Shown: positions 28,880 through 39,200 of the stretch, piece after piece
How the letters are laid out: every line of letters starts with the position of its first letter
How positions within the stretch are numbered: position 1 is the stretch's first letter
From: JBNJGB01 sp051747385
GTDB taxonomy: Bacteria > Myxococcota_A > UBA9042 > PHBI01 > JACKFB01
Direction: 5' to 3'
Assembly (NCBI GenBank): GCA_051747385.1
Contig: JBNJGB010000027.1
Location: 33,176-97,175, forward strand
Length of the DNA: 64,000 nucleotides
Made by a program: the position numbers and the translations under genes
Notes under the pieces: generated by a model
Databases searched by the model: none
What the model saw: the letters and a program-made list of their open reading frames with translations, nothing else
Told to the model about the DNA's origin: nothing

Positions 28880-30991
28880 CTACTCGGACGGGAAGAACGG
28901 GTGCTGATAGTTCGGGACGATCTTGTAGTCCCCGCCCTCCTCCGTGATGAGCTCCACCTCGCCGCTCGGCCAGGAGACTTCGGCCACCTCCCACAGATCG
29001 GAGTCGATGAGCTCCACGTTCTTCAGCTCGAAGACCAGCGACGAGTAGATGTACACGCGGACGGTCGCGTTAGACGGGCCGAAGCCGTGGTCGTTCCAGT
29101 AGTGGACGCCCACCTTGTAGGTCAGCCCGTCCTCCGGGATGTTCAGGTTGACGTTCTCGGGTCCGGCGCCGTCGGTGTCGTCGCGGTCGAGGCCGGGATC
29201 GTCGTCCACCGCCGGATCGAGGGAGCCCCAGTTCGGCTGCGCGTTGAACCAGAAGCAGTCGAAGGGCTGGTCGAACCAGCCGTCGGGCTCGCCGTCGCCG
29301 TCCACGTCCTCGCCGGTGGCGAACGGGTGGAGGAAGTGGAGGTCCAGGTCGGCGCCCGCCTCCGGCCCCTCGTCAGTCTGGTCCGGGTCCAGCGGCGTGT
29401 CCCAGAGCAGCTCCACGTGGATGGCCTCGTCCGGGTTCACGAACACCGTGTACTCGGCGGCCACGCACGACTCCTCGCCGTTTTCGTCCCACACGCGCAG
29501 CTTGAACACGTACGTGCCGGCGACGTTCGCCTCGAAGGTCGGGTCCGGCGCGGACGCGCTCGGCAGGAACACCGACTGGGAGCCCACCGGCTGCTGGACC
29601 GACCACTCGTACTGGGCGATGTCACCGCTCGAGGCGTAGCTCTGCGACCCGATGAGGTGGAGCTTCGTCTGCGGGATGACCTCCTCGCCCTCCTGCACGA
29701 CGATGACCGAGGTGGGGCACTCGACCTCCACGCCGAAGCCGCGGACCTCGACGTCCAGCTCGGAGACCAGCGCGTCGGAGACGATGTGGATCTCGCCCAG
29801 GTCCGGAATGGGCTGGCCGTCGTCGTCCAGCTCGTTGATCTCGTCGGGGACGTAGGTCACCTGGAACGTCGCCGCCTCGTTGACGTCCAGCTCCACGGCC
29901 GTGTCCTGGTCCTTCACGATCGCGCCCACGCCGTCCTCGACGCCGGGCAGGCTGCCCAGGTTCAGGGAGAAGTCGGTGGAGCTCTCCTCTCCGAGCTTGA
30001 TCTCCTCCACGTGCAGCGGCTCCTCGCCGCAGGAGAGGATCTCCACGTCGACCGTGGCCGGCTTGCCGATGAGCTTGCCGCCGAAGTCCACCTTCTTCGG
30101 GTTGATGGAGATGCAGGGGCCGCTGTCGTTGCCCGAGAGCTTGATGAGCTTGTCGGGCTCGTCCGGGTCGTTGGAGCTCAGCAGGAGCTGTCCCTCGGCG
30201 CCGTTCAGGTCCTCCGGGGAGAAGCGCACCGACATCTTCTCGGACGTGCCCGGCGCCACGACGAGGGGCTCCTCCAACTCGATTCCCTGAGCCGTCTCGG
30301 GCGAGACCTTCCACTCCTCCCCGTCGTGCAGGAGGGCGAAGGCCGGGTTGCCGGCCAGCACGAAGTCCGTGACCTCCAGATCACCGGTCCCGGTGTTCAG
30401 GATGGTGACGGTCTTGAGCTCGGACTCCCCCAGGGGGACGTTCCCGAAGTCCACCGTCGAGGGGTTCGTGTCGATGTCCGGCCCGCCGGCTTCGGGGCTG
30501 AGGCCGATCTCGATGACCTCGGCGTCGTTGATCTTGGAGTCGGAGCGGATCGTGAGGGTGCCGCTCAGCGCCACACCGTCCTCCGGGCGCGTGCCCATGA
30601 CGTCCACGAAATAGCTCCGGAGGCCCTCGGCGGCGTCGCTGGGCTGCACGGTCACGGGCGCCTCCCCGGTGGGCAGGCCCGCGTCCCCCTGGGCGACGAG
30701 GCGGAAGTGGCCGGCCGGCTCGGAGGCGACGCTCAGCTCCGAGATCTCCAGCGGCGCGTTGCCGTTGTTGACGATCTGGAGCGTGGCGACGCGCTTCTCA
30801 CCGCCGACCTCGGTGCCGGCGAAGGTCAGCGGGATGTCCGAGCCATCCACCACGGTGCTGCCACCCTCGCTCACCTCGATGCGCGGCTCGGCGCCCGCGC
30901 TGGTGCCGCCGCCGCCGCCGCCGCCGTCACCGCACGCGGCGGCCGCCAGTCCGAGGCTCACGAGAATCGCAACGCTGCGCCAGGTCTTCAT
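28880..30991 (-). CDS. Large lipoprotein with choice-of-anchor-D repeats and PKD-like region
   Basis: The 703-residue protein has the lipobox LAAAAC followed by GDGGGGGGG. At least three Hydin-like units are visible (PSTVDFGNVPLGESELKTV, then PKKVDFGGKLIGKPATVDV), with NNGNAPLEISEL strands. After about residue 430 a PKD-like part contains SYASSGDIAQYEWSVQQ and KLRVWDENGEES. A C-terminal part with ADLDLHFLHP and WNDHGFGPSNATVRVYIYS is shared with adhesin-like proteins. ATG 30991 follows GAGGAGTGGAC. It is divergent from the VWA gene at 31434. Its function is unknown, probably surface-exposed. Confidence 0.82.
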   Translation of the reverse strand: MKTWRSVAILVSLGLAAAACGDGGGGGGGTSAGAEPRIEVSEGGSTVVDGSDIPLTFAGTEVGGEKRVATLQIVNNGNAPLEISELSVASEPAGHFRLVAQGDAGLPTGEAPVTVQPSDAAEGLRSYFVDVMGTRPEDGVALSGTLTIRSDSKINDAEVIEIGLSPEAGGPDIDTNPSTVDFGNVPLGESELKTVTILNTGTGDLEVTDFVLAGNPAFALLHDGEEWKVSPETAQGIELEEPLVVAPGTSEKMSVRFSPEDLNGAEGQLLLSSNDPDEPDKLIKLSGNDSGPCISINPKKVDFGGKLIGKPATVDVEILSCGEEPLHVEEIKLGEESSTDFSLNLGSLPGVEDGVGAIVKDQDTAVELDVNEAATFQVTYVPDEINELDDDGQPIPDLGEIHIVSDALVSELDVEVRGFGVEVECPTSVIVVQEGEEVIPQTKLHLIGSQSYASSGDIAQYEWSVQQPVGSQSVFLPSASAPDPTFEANVAGTYVFKLRVWDENGEESCVAAEYTVFVNPDEAIHVELLWDTPLDPDQTDEGPEAGADLDLHFLHPFATGEDVDGDGEPDGWFDQPFDCFWFNAQPNWGSLDPAVDDDPGLDRDDTDGAGPENVNLNIPEDGLTYKVGVHYWNDHGFGPSNATVRVYIYSSLVFELKNVELIDSDLWEVAEVSWPSGEVELITEEGGDYKIVPNYQHPFFPSE

Positions 30992-31433
30992 GTCCACTCC
31001 TCGACGAATCGGGCGTCCGGGACGCGGGTTCCCGGCGGGAGACCCCAACCCGTACGCCGCGCCGACAACCGATGCAACGGGGAATTGTCCCCGGGTGTAT
31101 CCACACGACGCACGACTCGGCGCCCCGCCGTGCACGGCGCCAGACCGGCCGGAAGGTTAGGGTCGGCGCGAGGATCGAGTCAACCATGGGGCTTCCCCGG
31201 GGGGCTGGTGGCTCCGGCCCGCCTCGCCGTCTGCGTCCAACCGCCGACGCCCGTTGCACCCTCGGGGCTCCACAGGGCCCAGAACCGCCTTGACAAGGCG
31301 GGGGTGCCTCCGAATCATTGGGCACCCTTTCACGGGCCCGTGTTTTTCGGGCCCAGCGGTCCGCCTACCCGCGAGGCCGCGTGACGGTCCGAGCCGTCAC
31401 CTCCGAACCCAGCGACGCGAGGTCACCCCCACG
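30992..31433. other. Divergent intergenic region with promoter and GC palindrome
   Basis: These 442 bases separate the minus-strand lipoprotein and the plus-strand VWA gene. Apart from the promoter at 31290, the perfect 12-bp palindrome CACGGGCCCGTG (31331-31342) followed by five T lies in the presumed leader of the VWA gene. It could act as a regulatory or weak termination signal. No small gene is evident. Confidence 0.5.
31290..31318 (+). promoter_or_regulatory. Sigma-70-like promoter for the 31434 gene cluster
   Basis: TTGACA (31290-31295), a 17-base spacer and AATCAT (31313-31318) precede the VWA gene by about 110 bases. The -35 is a perfect consensus; the -10 is weaker. Confidence 0.55.
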
Positions 31434-33173
31434 ATGCTGTACAGCCCCACGGTCCGCCACGGCGCGACGCAGCGTACCTCCCGCTCCTCGCCCCTCGCCG
31501 CAGCCCTCCTCCTCGTCCTCGCCGGGAGCCTGGCCGGGGGCTGCGACTCCACCGCGACGATCTTCCCGATCCGGATCCTCTTCGACGACGTGCAGGTCGT
31601 GAGCGCCTATCCCGCGGTCGAGAACAACGACGGCGAGTGGGTCCGCCAGTGCGGCGGCGGCGATCCCGAGGGGTTCCTGTTCAACGTGTCCTACATCTCG
31701 ACCGCCCGGGACACGCAGACCTCCGAGAACGAGGGCGAGTTCGATCGCGACAACAGCATCCGGCCCGGCGACATCGTCGACTTCCAGACCGTGGAGCCCC
31801 CCAGCGGTGACGGCATCCGGCTCGCGACCACGAGCACCATCGACATCGACGTGGACTGCGTCGAGCCGCTGCCGGACGGGAGCCTCGGCTCGTGCCAGGG
31901 CTCGGCGACGAGCCTCGACCTGCAGAACAGCGAGTACCTCGAGGTCGCCGAACGGCGGGGCCAGGGCCAGAACGTGCTGCTCCTCATCGACCAGAGCGGC
32001 TCCATGGCCGGGCTCGTCAACGACGGGACCTTCACGGAGAGCGTGGCCCCGGACATCCCGGACAACTTCGGCCAGCACGCCTCCGATCGGACGAACCTCC
32101 GCCTCACCGCAGCCAAGCGCTTCATCCGGACCCTGAACTCCGAGGATCGGCTGGGCGTCCTGGCCTTCGGCGAGGGCCTGGACGGCTTCGAGGTCCCCTG
32201 CGCCAACCCGGACTTCGACGCGCTCGAGACCCGCGAGAAGCTCGACGCCTGCTTCGGCAGCAACCGCGAGCTGTGGATCCCGCCGTCCGGCTCCGGCCTC
32301 GACGGCCTCGACGGCCTCGGCTCCGGCCAGACCGGCCGCGCCAACCTGTGGCAGGCCGTCGACCTCGCCTACGACTTCCTGGCCGAGCGCGACGACCGCA
32401 ACCACCCGAACCACATCGTCGTGGTCACCGACGGCCCGGACACCTGCACGCTGTCGCGCGACTACACGACGTGCGAGCAGGCCTGCTCCAGCGTGACCTT
32501 CGCGAACGTCCGCGACAAGGTGGTCACGGACCTCCAGGAACCCAACGCCCTGCCCATCCACATCCACTTCGTCCAGTTCGAGTCGCCCGGCTACGAGGGC
32601 CGCGATCCCCGGCAGATGGAGATCGCCTGCGAGTCCCTCGGGCACTACCAGTTCATCAACTCGAACTCGTTCTCGGCGACCCAGCTCGCGGCCTTCCAGC
32701 AGGCCCTCGAGCAGGCGATGCTCAACGTCCGGAACGTCCTGACGGGCTGGTGGCAGATCGCCGCCGCCTCCGAGGGCTTCAAGAGCCAAAGCGCCCAGCC
32801 CACCGGGACGCCCAAGGGCTCCATGTACGCCCTGTCCGGCACGTTCACCGTCCGAGCGTCGAGCAACCTGGTCGACACGGACGAGCCCTTCGCCTTCGGC
32901 GTCGGCCAGGGCGCCGGCGCGGGCGAGGCGAGCCAGTGGGATCGGCGCCCCACCGTGAGGAAGGCCTGCTCGTCCTACTCGGACTGCGGGGCCACCGACG
33001 AGCCCGGCGCCTGCGAGGAGGTCTGCGCGGGCGCCACCCTCCTCTGCCTCGACGGCGCGAACGCCGTGGCGAGGCCCGACACGGCGAGCTGCACGGACGA
33101 CGACGAAAACACCGGGGTGTGCTGTGACGGGGCGTGCCAGCCCTCCGGCACCATCTGCCCCGCCTGCCAGTAA
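31434..33173 (+). CDS. Lipoprotein with von Willebrand A domain and Cys-rich tail
   Basis: The 579-residue protein has a signal ending LAGGC. A VWA domain starts near residue 180 (VLLLIDQSGSMAGLVNDG). The MIDAS DxSxS is intact, and HIVVVTDGPDTC follows later. After position 460 a cysteine-rich segment (CSSYSDCGATDEPGACEEVC) continues to a C-terminal CDGACQPSGTICPAC, suggesting a disulphide-bonded extracellular tail. It lies 56 bases before the outer-membrane barrel gene and may start a long operon. ATG 31434 is chosen for the signal peptide; its RBS is weak. Confidence 0.85.
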   Translation: MLYSPTVRHGATQRTSRSSPLAAALLLVLAGSLAGGCDSTATIFPIRILFDDVQVVSAYPAVENNDGEWVRQCGGGDPEGFLFNVSYISTARDTQTSENEGEFDRDNSIRPGDIVDFQTVEPPSGDGIRLATTSTIDIDVDCVEPLPDGSLGSCQGSATSLDLQNSEYLEVAERRGQGQNVLLLIDQSGSMAGLVNDGTFTESVAPDIPDNFGQHASDRTNLRLTAAKRFIRTLNSEDRLGVLAFGEGLDGFEVPCANPDFDALETREKLDACFGSNRELWIPPSGSGLDGLDGLGSGQTGRANLWQAVDLAYDFLAERDDRNHPNHIVVVTDGPDTCTLSRDYTTCEQACSSVTFANVRDKVVTDLQEPNALPIHIHFVQFESPGYEGRDPRQMEIACESLGHYQFINSNSFSATQLAAFQQALEQAMLNVRNVLTGWWQIAAASEGFKSQSAQPTGTPKGSMYALSGTFTVRASSNLVDTDEPFAFGVGQGAGAGEASQWDRRPTVRKACSSYSDCGATDEPGACEEVCAGATLLCLDGANAVARPDTASCTDDDENTGVCCDGACQPSGTICPACQ

Positions 33174-33229
33174 CCCCCCGAACCATCGAGCCACCACGGC
33201 ATCGCGTCCCCGAAGAGAGGAACCCCGAC

Positions 33230-33964
33230 ATGAAGATGGCCGACAAGCTCATCGTCGCAGCGTTCTCCGCCACCCTGCTGCTGTGGACCCCGTCCGCGTC
33301 CGCGCAGCCGGCCCAGGGTGCCGAGGGCGACGAGCTGGACACCTCCGCCGTCGACGAGCGCCTCGACCTCTACTGGGCGAAGAAGCGCGAGGTGAAGAGC
33401 ATCCACAAGCGGAAGTTCCTCAAGAAGTCGCGCCACGAGTTCACCCTGTACGGCGGGGCGATCCCGAACGACGACTTCTTCATGTACTACCCGCTGGGCG
33501 GCCGGTACGACTACTACTTCATGGAGGACCTGGCCGCGGAGGTGTGGGGCTCGTACGTCATCGACTCCAACAGCGACCTCAAGGACTTCCTCGAGGGCGA
33601 CGCGTTCAACAACTCCCTGGTGGTCAACATCCCCCAGAGCCTCCAGTGGATGGCCGGCGTCGACGCCATCTGGAGCCCCATCCACGGGAAGTTCGCCCTG
33701 TTCACGAACAAGCTGGCGCACTTCGACGTCCACCTCGCCTTCGGCGTGGGCACCATCGGCACCAAGGTCTTCGACCTGGGCGAGGAGAAGAGCAGGGTGG
33801 ACGTCTCGGGCAACGTGGGCCTCGGCTTCCGGTTCTACATCAACGAGCTGCTGTCCATCCGCGCCGACTACCGGCAGTTCTTCTTCTCCGCCGAGGGCGG
33901 CGGCCTGTCCAAGCCCGCCGAGTTCACCCTGGGCGTGAGCTTCTGGAGCCCCCAGCCGGAGTAG
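33230..33964 (+). CDS. Outer-membrane beta-barrel protein (GltA/GltB-like class)
   Basis: The 244-residue protein has a signal peptide (LLLWTPSASA) and a mature part rich in aromatic beta strands ending VSFWSP. Recognisable strands include RHEFTLYGGAIPN, YYFMEDLAAEVWGSYVI and GNVGLGFRFYINELLSIRADY, typical of the myxobacterial outer membrane beta-barrel domain family. GAGAGG sits upstream of ATG 33230. In Myxococcus, related barrels (GltA, GltB) anchor the gliding/envelope complex with a TPR partner. Here the next three genes are TPR proteins. Naming it gltA or gltB would be inference. Confidence 0.8.
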   Translation: MKMADKLIVAAFSATLLLWTPSASAQPAQGAEGDELDTSAVDERLDLYWAKKREVKSIHKRKFLKKSRHEFTLYGGAIPNDDFFMYYPLGGRYDYYFMEDLAAEVWGSYVIDSNSDLKDFLEGDAFNNSLVVNIPQSLQWMAGVDAIWSPIHGKFALFTNKLAHFDVHLAFGVGTIGTKVFDLGEEKSRVDVSGNVGLGFRFYINELLSIRADYRQFFFSAEGGGLSKPAEFTLGVSFWSPQPE

Positions 33965-34028
33965 GCCCGCCCCCGGCGCACGCCGTGCGCCCCATCCCGA
34001 CGCTCCCCCCGACGGAGGACCGCTCGAC

Positions 34029-35960
34029 ATGAATCCGACGCGACGCTTCCCCGCAGGCCGCGCCCTCCTGAGCGCCCTCGCGCTGGGCGCGGTGCTGCTG
34101 GTCGCCACCCCCGACGCACGCGCCATCAGCCAGGAGGAGGTGATCACCCTCACCAAGCTCGGCATCGCGCCGGAGGAGATCATCCAGGCCATCGAGAAGG
34201 ACCGGTCCGTCTTCGACCTGTCGGTGCAGGACATCCTGTCGCTGAAGAAGGCCGACGTCGACGAGAAGGTCATCCAGTTCATGCTGGCCACCCCGAAGAA
34301 GTACGGGGAGGCGGAGGCCGGCGACGACGAGGAGGCCGCGCCCGCCGAGGCCGGCGAGGCGCCCGCGGAGGAGGCCGCCCCGGCCGAGCCCGAGGAGACC
34401 GAGGAGGAGCGCCGGGCGCGCGAGGAGCGCATGCGCCAGGAGGCCCTCCGGATGATGGAGGAGAAGAAGGCCGCCGAGGAGGCGCAGCGCAAGGCGTACG
34501 CCAAGGGCGTCCTGGCCAAGGGCCGCCGGCTCGCCGAGGAGGGGAAGTTCGTCGCGTCCATCCAGGCGTTCCAGCGCTTCCTCGCCCAGGGCGACTATCC
34601 GCCCGACTCGGAGGAGGCCTACTTCGCGAAGTTCGGCATCGCCGACGCGCTCGTGAAGGCCGGCCTCCACCAGGCCGCCGCCCGCCAGCTCGTCGAGGTC
34701 CTCCTCGCCGGGCCGGACAAGCCGTTTTTCAAGACGGCCTTCGAGCAGCTCCGCGAGCTCCGCTCCAAGGTCAACTACTCGCCGCCCGACCTGGAGCAGC
34801 TCACCCGCTTCTTCGTGGGCGAGTACAGCCAGTCCTTCCAGGACCAGTACAACTACGTCCTCGGCGAGTTCTACTACGACTACAACAACTGGTCGAAGGC
34901 GCTGAACTACCTCCAGCAGGTGAGCCCCGGCGCCGACGACTACGCGAGGGCCCAGTACCTCAAGGGGCTCGTCGAGGTCCGCAACCAGCTCTTCAAGTCT
35001 GCGGTCAGCTCGTTCCAGAACGCCATCCTCGCCACGGAGGACAACGAGTCCGATCCCGAGGTCGCGGATCTGTCCTACCTGGCCCTGGCGCGGATCGCCT
35101 ACGAGAACTACGACCACGACGCGGCCATCTACTACTACCGGAAGGTGCCCTCGGGCTCGTACAAGCGCGCCCAGGCCCTGTACGAGAGCGCGTGGGTGTA
35201 CTTCGTCAAGGGTGACGCCTCCCGGGCCCTGGGGACCTTCCACACGCTCCACAGCCCGTTTTTCGAGCATCGCCTCTACCCGGAGCTCTGGATCCTGGAG
35301 GCGACCACCTACATGAACATCTGCCGCTACGACTACGCCGAGGAGGCCCTGGGGATGTTCGACGAGCGGATCGCCCCGCTGGCCGTGCCCCTCAAGGAGT
35401 ATCTCAACAAGGTCCTGCGCCCGGAGGACCACTACAAGGCGCTGGTGGAGACGCTGAACGGCAAGACGGTCTGGGGGCTCCCCGAGGAGCTGACCCGCCC
35501 GGTGCTGGCCGACATCGAGTTCTACAACCTCTACCGGACCATCCAGCAGATCGAGGAGGAGATCGACACGCTCGCTCCGCACGCCGGGGAGCTGGGCACC
35601 TTCGGCCAGGACATGCTCGCCAGGCTGAAGCAGCTCCGCGCCGACCGCGTCCGCGAGATCGGCATCAAGATCCAGCGCGTGCTTCGCGACGTCGCCGCGA
35701 CCCTCGACGAGTACCAGACGAAGGCCCGCGAGATCCGGGTCGACCTCCGCATGCAGCGCCTCGAGAAGAAGCAGCAGGAGCTTCGCGAGCTCGAGGCCGG
35801 CGCCGAGGAGGAGGCGAAGCAGAAGGCCGAGGCCGGCGGCGCCGTGGCCATCGTCGGCTCCGACTCCTGGCAGTGGCCCTTCGAGGGCGAGTACTGGAAG
35901 GACGAGATCGGCAGCTACCGCGCCTTCGTCTCCGACCAGTGCCCGCGCGAGGGGCAGTAA
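34029..35960 (+). CDS. Periplasmic TPR protein (GltC-like size and position)
   Basis: The 643-residue protein has a signal peptide (LLVATPDARA). A short helical ISQEEVITLTKLGIAPEEII region comes next, then an acidic Ala/Glu linker and a coiled-coil-like EERRAREERMRQE. From about 160 to 420 there are TPR-type helix pairs (ASIQAFQRFLAQGDYPPDSE, YNYVLGEFYYDYNNWSKAL, AVSSFQNAI). The C-terminal part after 500 is a long helical coiled coil. Length is close to what I recall of Myxococcus GltC. Its place 64 bases after an outer-membrane barrel supports a shared complex. This assignment is inferred. Confidence 0.75.
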   Translation: MNPTRRFPAGRALLSALALGAVLLVATPDARAISQEEVITLTKLGIAPEEIIQAIEKDRSVFDLSVQDILSLKKADVDEKVIQFMLATPKKYGEAEAGDDEEAAPAEAGEAPAEEAAPAEPEETEEERRAREERMRQEALRMMEEKKAAEEAQRKAYAKGVLAKGRRLAEEGKFVASIQAFQRFLAQGDYPPDSEEAYFAKFGIADALVKAGLHQAAARQLVEVLLAGPDKPFFKTAFEQLRELRSKVNYSPPDLEQLTRFFVGEYSQSFQDQYNYVLGEFYYDYNNWSKALNYLQQVSPGADDYARAQYLKGLVEVRNQLFKSAVSSFQNAILATEDNESDPEVADLSYLALARIAYENYDHDAAIYYYRKVPSGSYKRAQALYESAWVYFVKGDASRALGTFHTLHSPFFEHRLYPELWILEATTYMNICRYDYAEEALGMFDERIAPLAVPLKEYLNKVLRPEDHYKALVETLNGKTVWGLPEELTRPVLADIEFYNLYRTIQQIEEEIDTLAPHAGELGTFGQDMLARLKQLRADRVREIGIKIQRVLRDVAATLDEYQTKAREIRVDLRMQRLEKKQQELRELEAGAEEEAKQKAEAGGAVAIVGSDSWQWPFEGEYWKDEIGSYRAFVSDQCPREGQ

Positions 35961-36205
35961 CCGAGGCAGCCGACGGACGGCCGCCCCCACCGCACCCCCA
36001 TGACCCCCACCCCCCCGCCCCGCCCGACAGCGTGACACGGCTCCTCGCCCCGAACGGAAGAAGGGGCGGCGCCTCGCTGTTGCGCGGGGCGGTGTCATTC
36101 CGGGCGGCTCCCTGCCCGGCCCGGGACGTGACAATCCGCCTGCACCGGTGAGACATTTCCGTGCCCGCGAAGACGAGGACCCGCGCCTCCAGGAGAAACG
36201 ACCCC

Positions 36206-39200
36206 ATGCTTCCCAATCGGCACCGCGCTCACCTGGCGTTGCTCGCCCTCTTCGCCACCCCACTGCTCGCGACCGCCCCGGCCTCCGCCCAGACGGAGAC
36301 GGAGCAGCCCGCGCCCGCCGAGGAGGCCGCCCCTCCCGCCGACGAGGGGGGTGACAAGGAGCTCGAGGGCAAGGACGCCTTCAGCCTCGACCAGTTCGAG
36401 GAGTCCCAGTTCGACGAGGAGGCCAAGCGCCTCCAGGCGGAGATGTCCAAGGAGCGCCAGGCGCTCATCCGCGACCTGGAGATGCTGGTCAACTCGGACC
36501 GCCCCTACTCCAAGAAGGCGGAGGCCCTGTTCCGCCTCGCCGAGGCGCACTGGCAGGAGGCGAAGTACCAGTACCTCCTCGCGCGCGAGAAGTACAACGA
36601 CGCGTGGGAGTGCTTCGACGAGGGTCGGTGCAGCGAGGAGCCCGAGGAGCCCGAGGAGGACTACTCGGTCGCCCTGGACTACTACCGGAAGATCCTCCGG
36701 GAGCACCCGGACTACCGGCGCATCGACGAGGTCTACTACTACCTCGGCCGGGCGGCGCTGAAGGGCGGCAAGGCGCGCGAGGACATCCAGCTCCAGAAGG
36801 AGGGCGTCAAGCGCCTCGAGGACCTGGTGCAGAAGTACCCGAAGAGCCGCTTCGTCGCCCAGGCGCACCTGCAGCTCGCGGAGTACTTCTTCGAGACCGA
36901 CTCGCTGTTCTACGCGAAGCAGAACTACGAGAAGATCATCCACAACCACGCCAACAGCCCGATGTACAACTACGCCCTGTACAAGCTGGGCTGGGTCTAC
37001 TTCAACCTCGTCGAGTTCGAGAAGACCATCGCGACCTTCAAGAAGGTCATCGAGACCATCGAGAAGGAGGGCGGCAAGGGCAAGATCGAGTTCCGCGCCC
37101 AGGCCATGAACGACCTGGTCGTGGCCTACTCCGAGGTGGACAACGGCTGGCAGCTCGCGCGCGACTACTTCATGGACAAGCTCGGCGAGGAGGAGACCTA
37201 CAAGAAGCTCGAGAAGATGGCCGGCCTGCTGGTCGCGAAGGACCGTGACGTGGCCGCCATGGAGCTGTATCGGCACCTCATCGACCACGGCTCCACGTCC
37301 CCGAAGGTCGTGGAGTGGTGGGACGCCATCCTCGAGGTCCAGCGCAAGCTGGGGGACGAGGAGGGCATCGAGGAGGTGGTCAACCAGTTCACCGAGTACT
37401 TCGACCACGAGGGCCCCTGGTACACGTCCAACAAGGACGACGAGGAGGTCGTCAGCGAGGCCGACAAGCTGGTGGCCAACAACCTGCAGTATCTGGCCAA
37501 CCGCTATCACCGCATGGCCCAGAAGCAGGAGGAGAAGCGCCAGGACTCCGCGCACGCCTACGAGAAGGCGGGCCACTACTACGCGATGTTCCTGGACCGC
37601 TTCCCGAACCACGAGAAGTCGTACGTCAACAACTTCTACTACGCCGAGATCCTCTACTCCGAGATGGAGGACTACGCGTCGGCGGCCGAGCAGTACGAGA
37701 AGGTCATCGCCAAGGACACCAAGGGCAAGTACGTGGAGGACGCCGCCCTGGGCGTCGTCTACGCCATCGAGTCGCTGCTCGTGGACAAGGGCCTGAAGGA
37801 GAAGGCCACCCGGGGGGTCCAGTACGAGGCGAAGAAGGAGGCGCGGGACCTCAAGGACGAGGTGGAGCGCATCCCGGAGACGCCGCTCCACGACCTGGAG
37901 GAGCGCTACATCGCCGCGGCGGACACCTACGTGGAGATCCTCAGCGAGAACCTGAAGGACCCGGAGTGGCGGAAGGAAAACCCGGACCGGGGCGAGATGA
38001 TCCCGGAGATCATGTTCATCGCCGCCCAGACCTTCTACAAGCACGGCAAGTTCCCGCAGGCCGTCGAGCGGCTGATGGTCATCTTCGAGCTGTACCCGGA
38101 CCACCGGATGGCCAGCGTGGCGGTGAACCTCATCATCGACGCCTACGCCCAGGCCAAGCGCTGGACGAAGATCGAGCAGTGGGCCCGGAAGCTCATCAAG
38201 GCCCGGAACTTCAAGGTGAAGTCCCGCGAAGAGCTCGAGCAGATGATCGCCATCGCCAAGACCGAGCACGCGCGTGACCTGACCAAGCAGCGCAAGTTCG
38301 ACGAGGCCGTGGCCGTGCAGCAGGACATCGTCGAGGAGTTCGGGCGGAAGAACGAGGAGCTCGCGTCCAAGGCGCTGTACAACATCGGCGTCATCCACGA
38401 GAGCGCCCGTCGCTTCCCCGAGGCCGTGGCCGCCTACGAGCAGGTCATCGAGCGGTATCCCAAGGAGGATGTCGCGGTGCAGGCGCAGTACGACATCGGC
38501 GTCCTGTACGAGAACCAGACCCAGTTCGAGAAGGCCGCCGAGGCCTTCATGAAGATGCGGCAGTTCAAGGACGAGGCGGAGGACAAGGCCGCGGACGCCA
38601 CCCGGAACGCGGCCCTCATCTACGAGGCGCTTCAGCAGTACGAGAAGGCCCACGACGTCTTCGAGCGCTACGTCCGGACGTTCCGCGACGCGGACGACGT
38701 GGCCAAGGTCGCCTTCCACGCGGCCGACGTGCTCGAGCGCAAGGGCACCAAGGACGCCTACATCGACGCGGCGAAGGCCTACGAGCAGATCGCACGCCGG
38801 TATGGCCGCAACGACGATCAGTACGAGCTGCGCGCCTACTCCGCGGCGGGGCTCGCCTGGAAGAAGGCGGACAAGGAGCGCTACCGGCGCAAGGTGGAGC
38901 GCCTGCTCGACCGCGCGCTCCGGCAGTGGAACCGGCTCACCGACGACGAGGAGTCCGTGGAGGGGCTGGCCGGCTCGACCAAGGCCTACGCCGCCCACGC
39001 GGCCCTCGAGCTGGCCGAGTACAAGTACGACGACTACGCCGCCATGGAGCTGAAGGCCCTCGACCGGGGCGGGGACTTCGACATCGACCTCCTCAAGAAG
39101 ACCCTGGTCGACAAGGCCGAGGCCCTGGGCGAGGCCCAGACGGCCTTCGACAGGGTGCTCGCGTTCAAGGACCCGGGCATGGCCGCGGCCGCCGCGTTCC

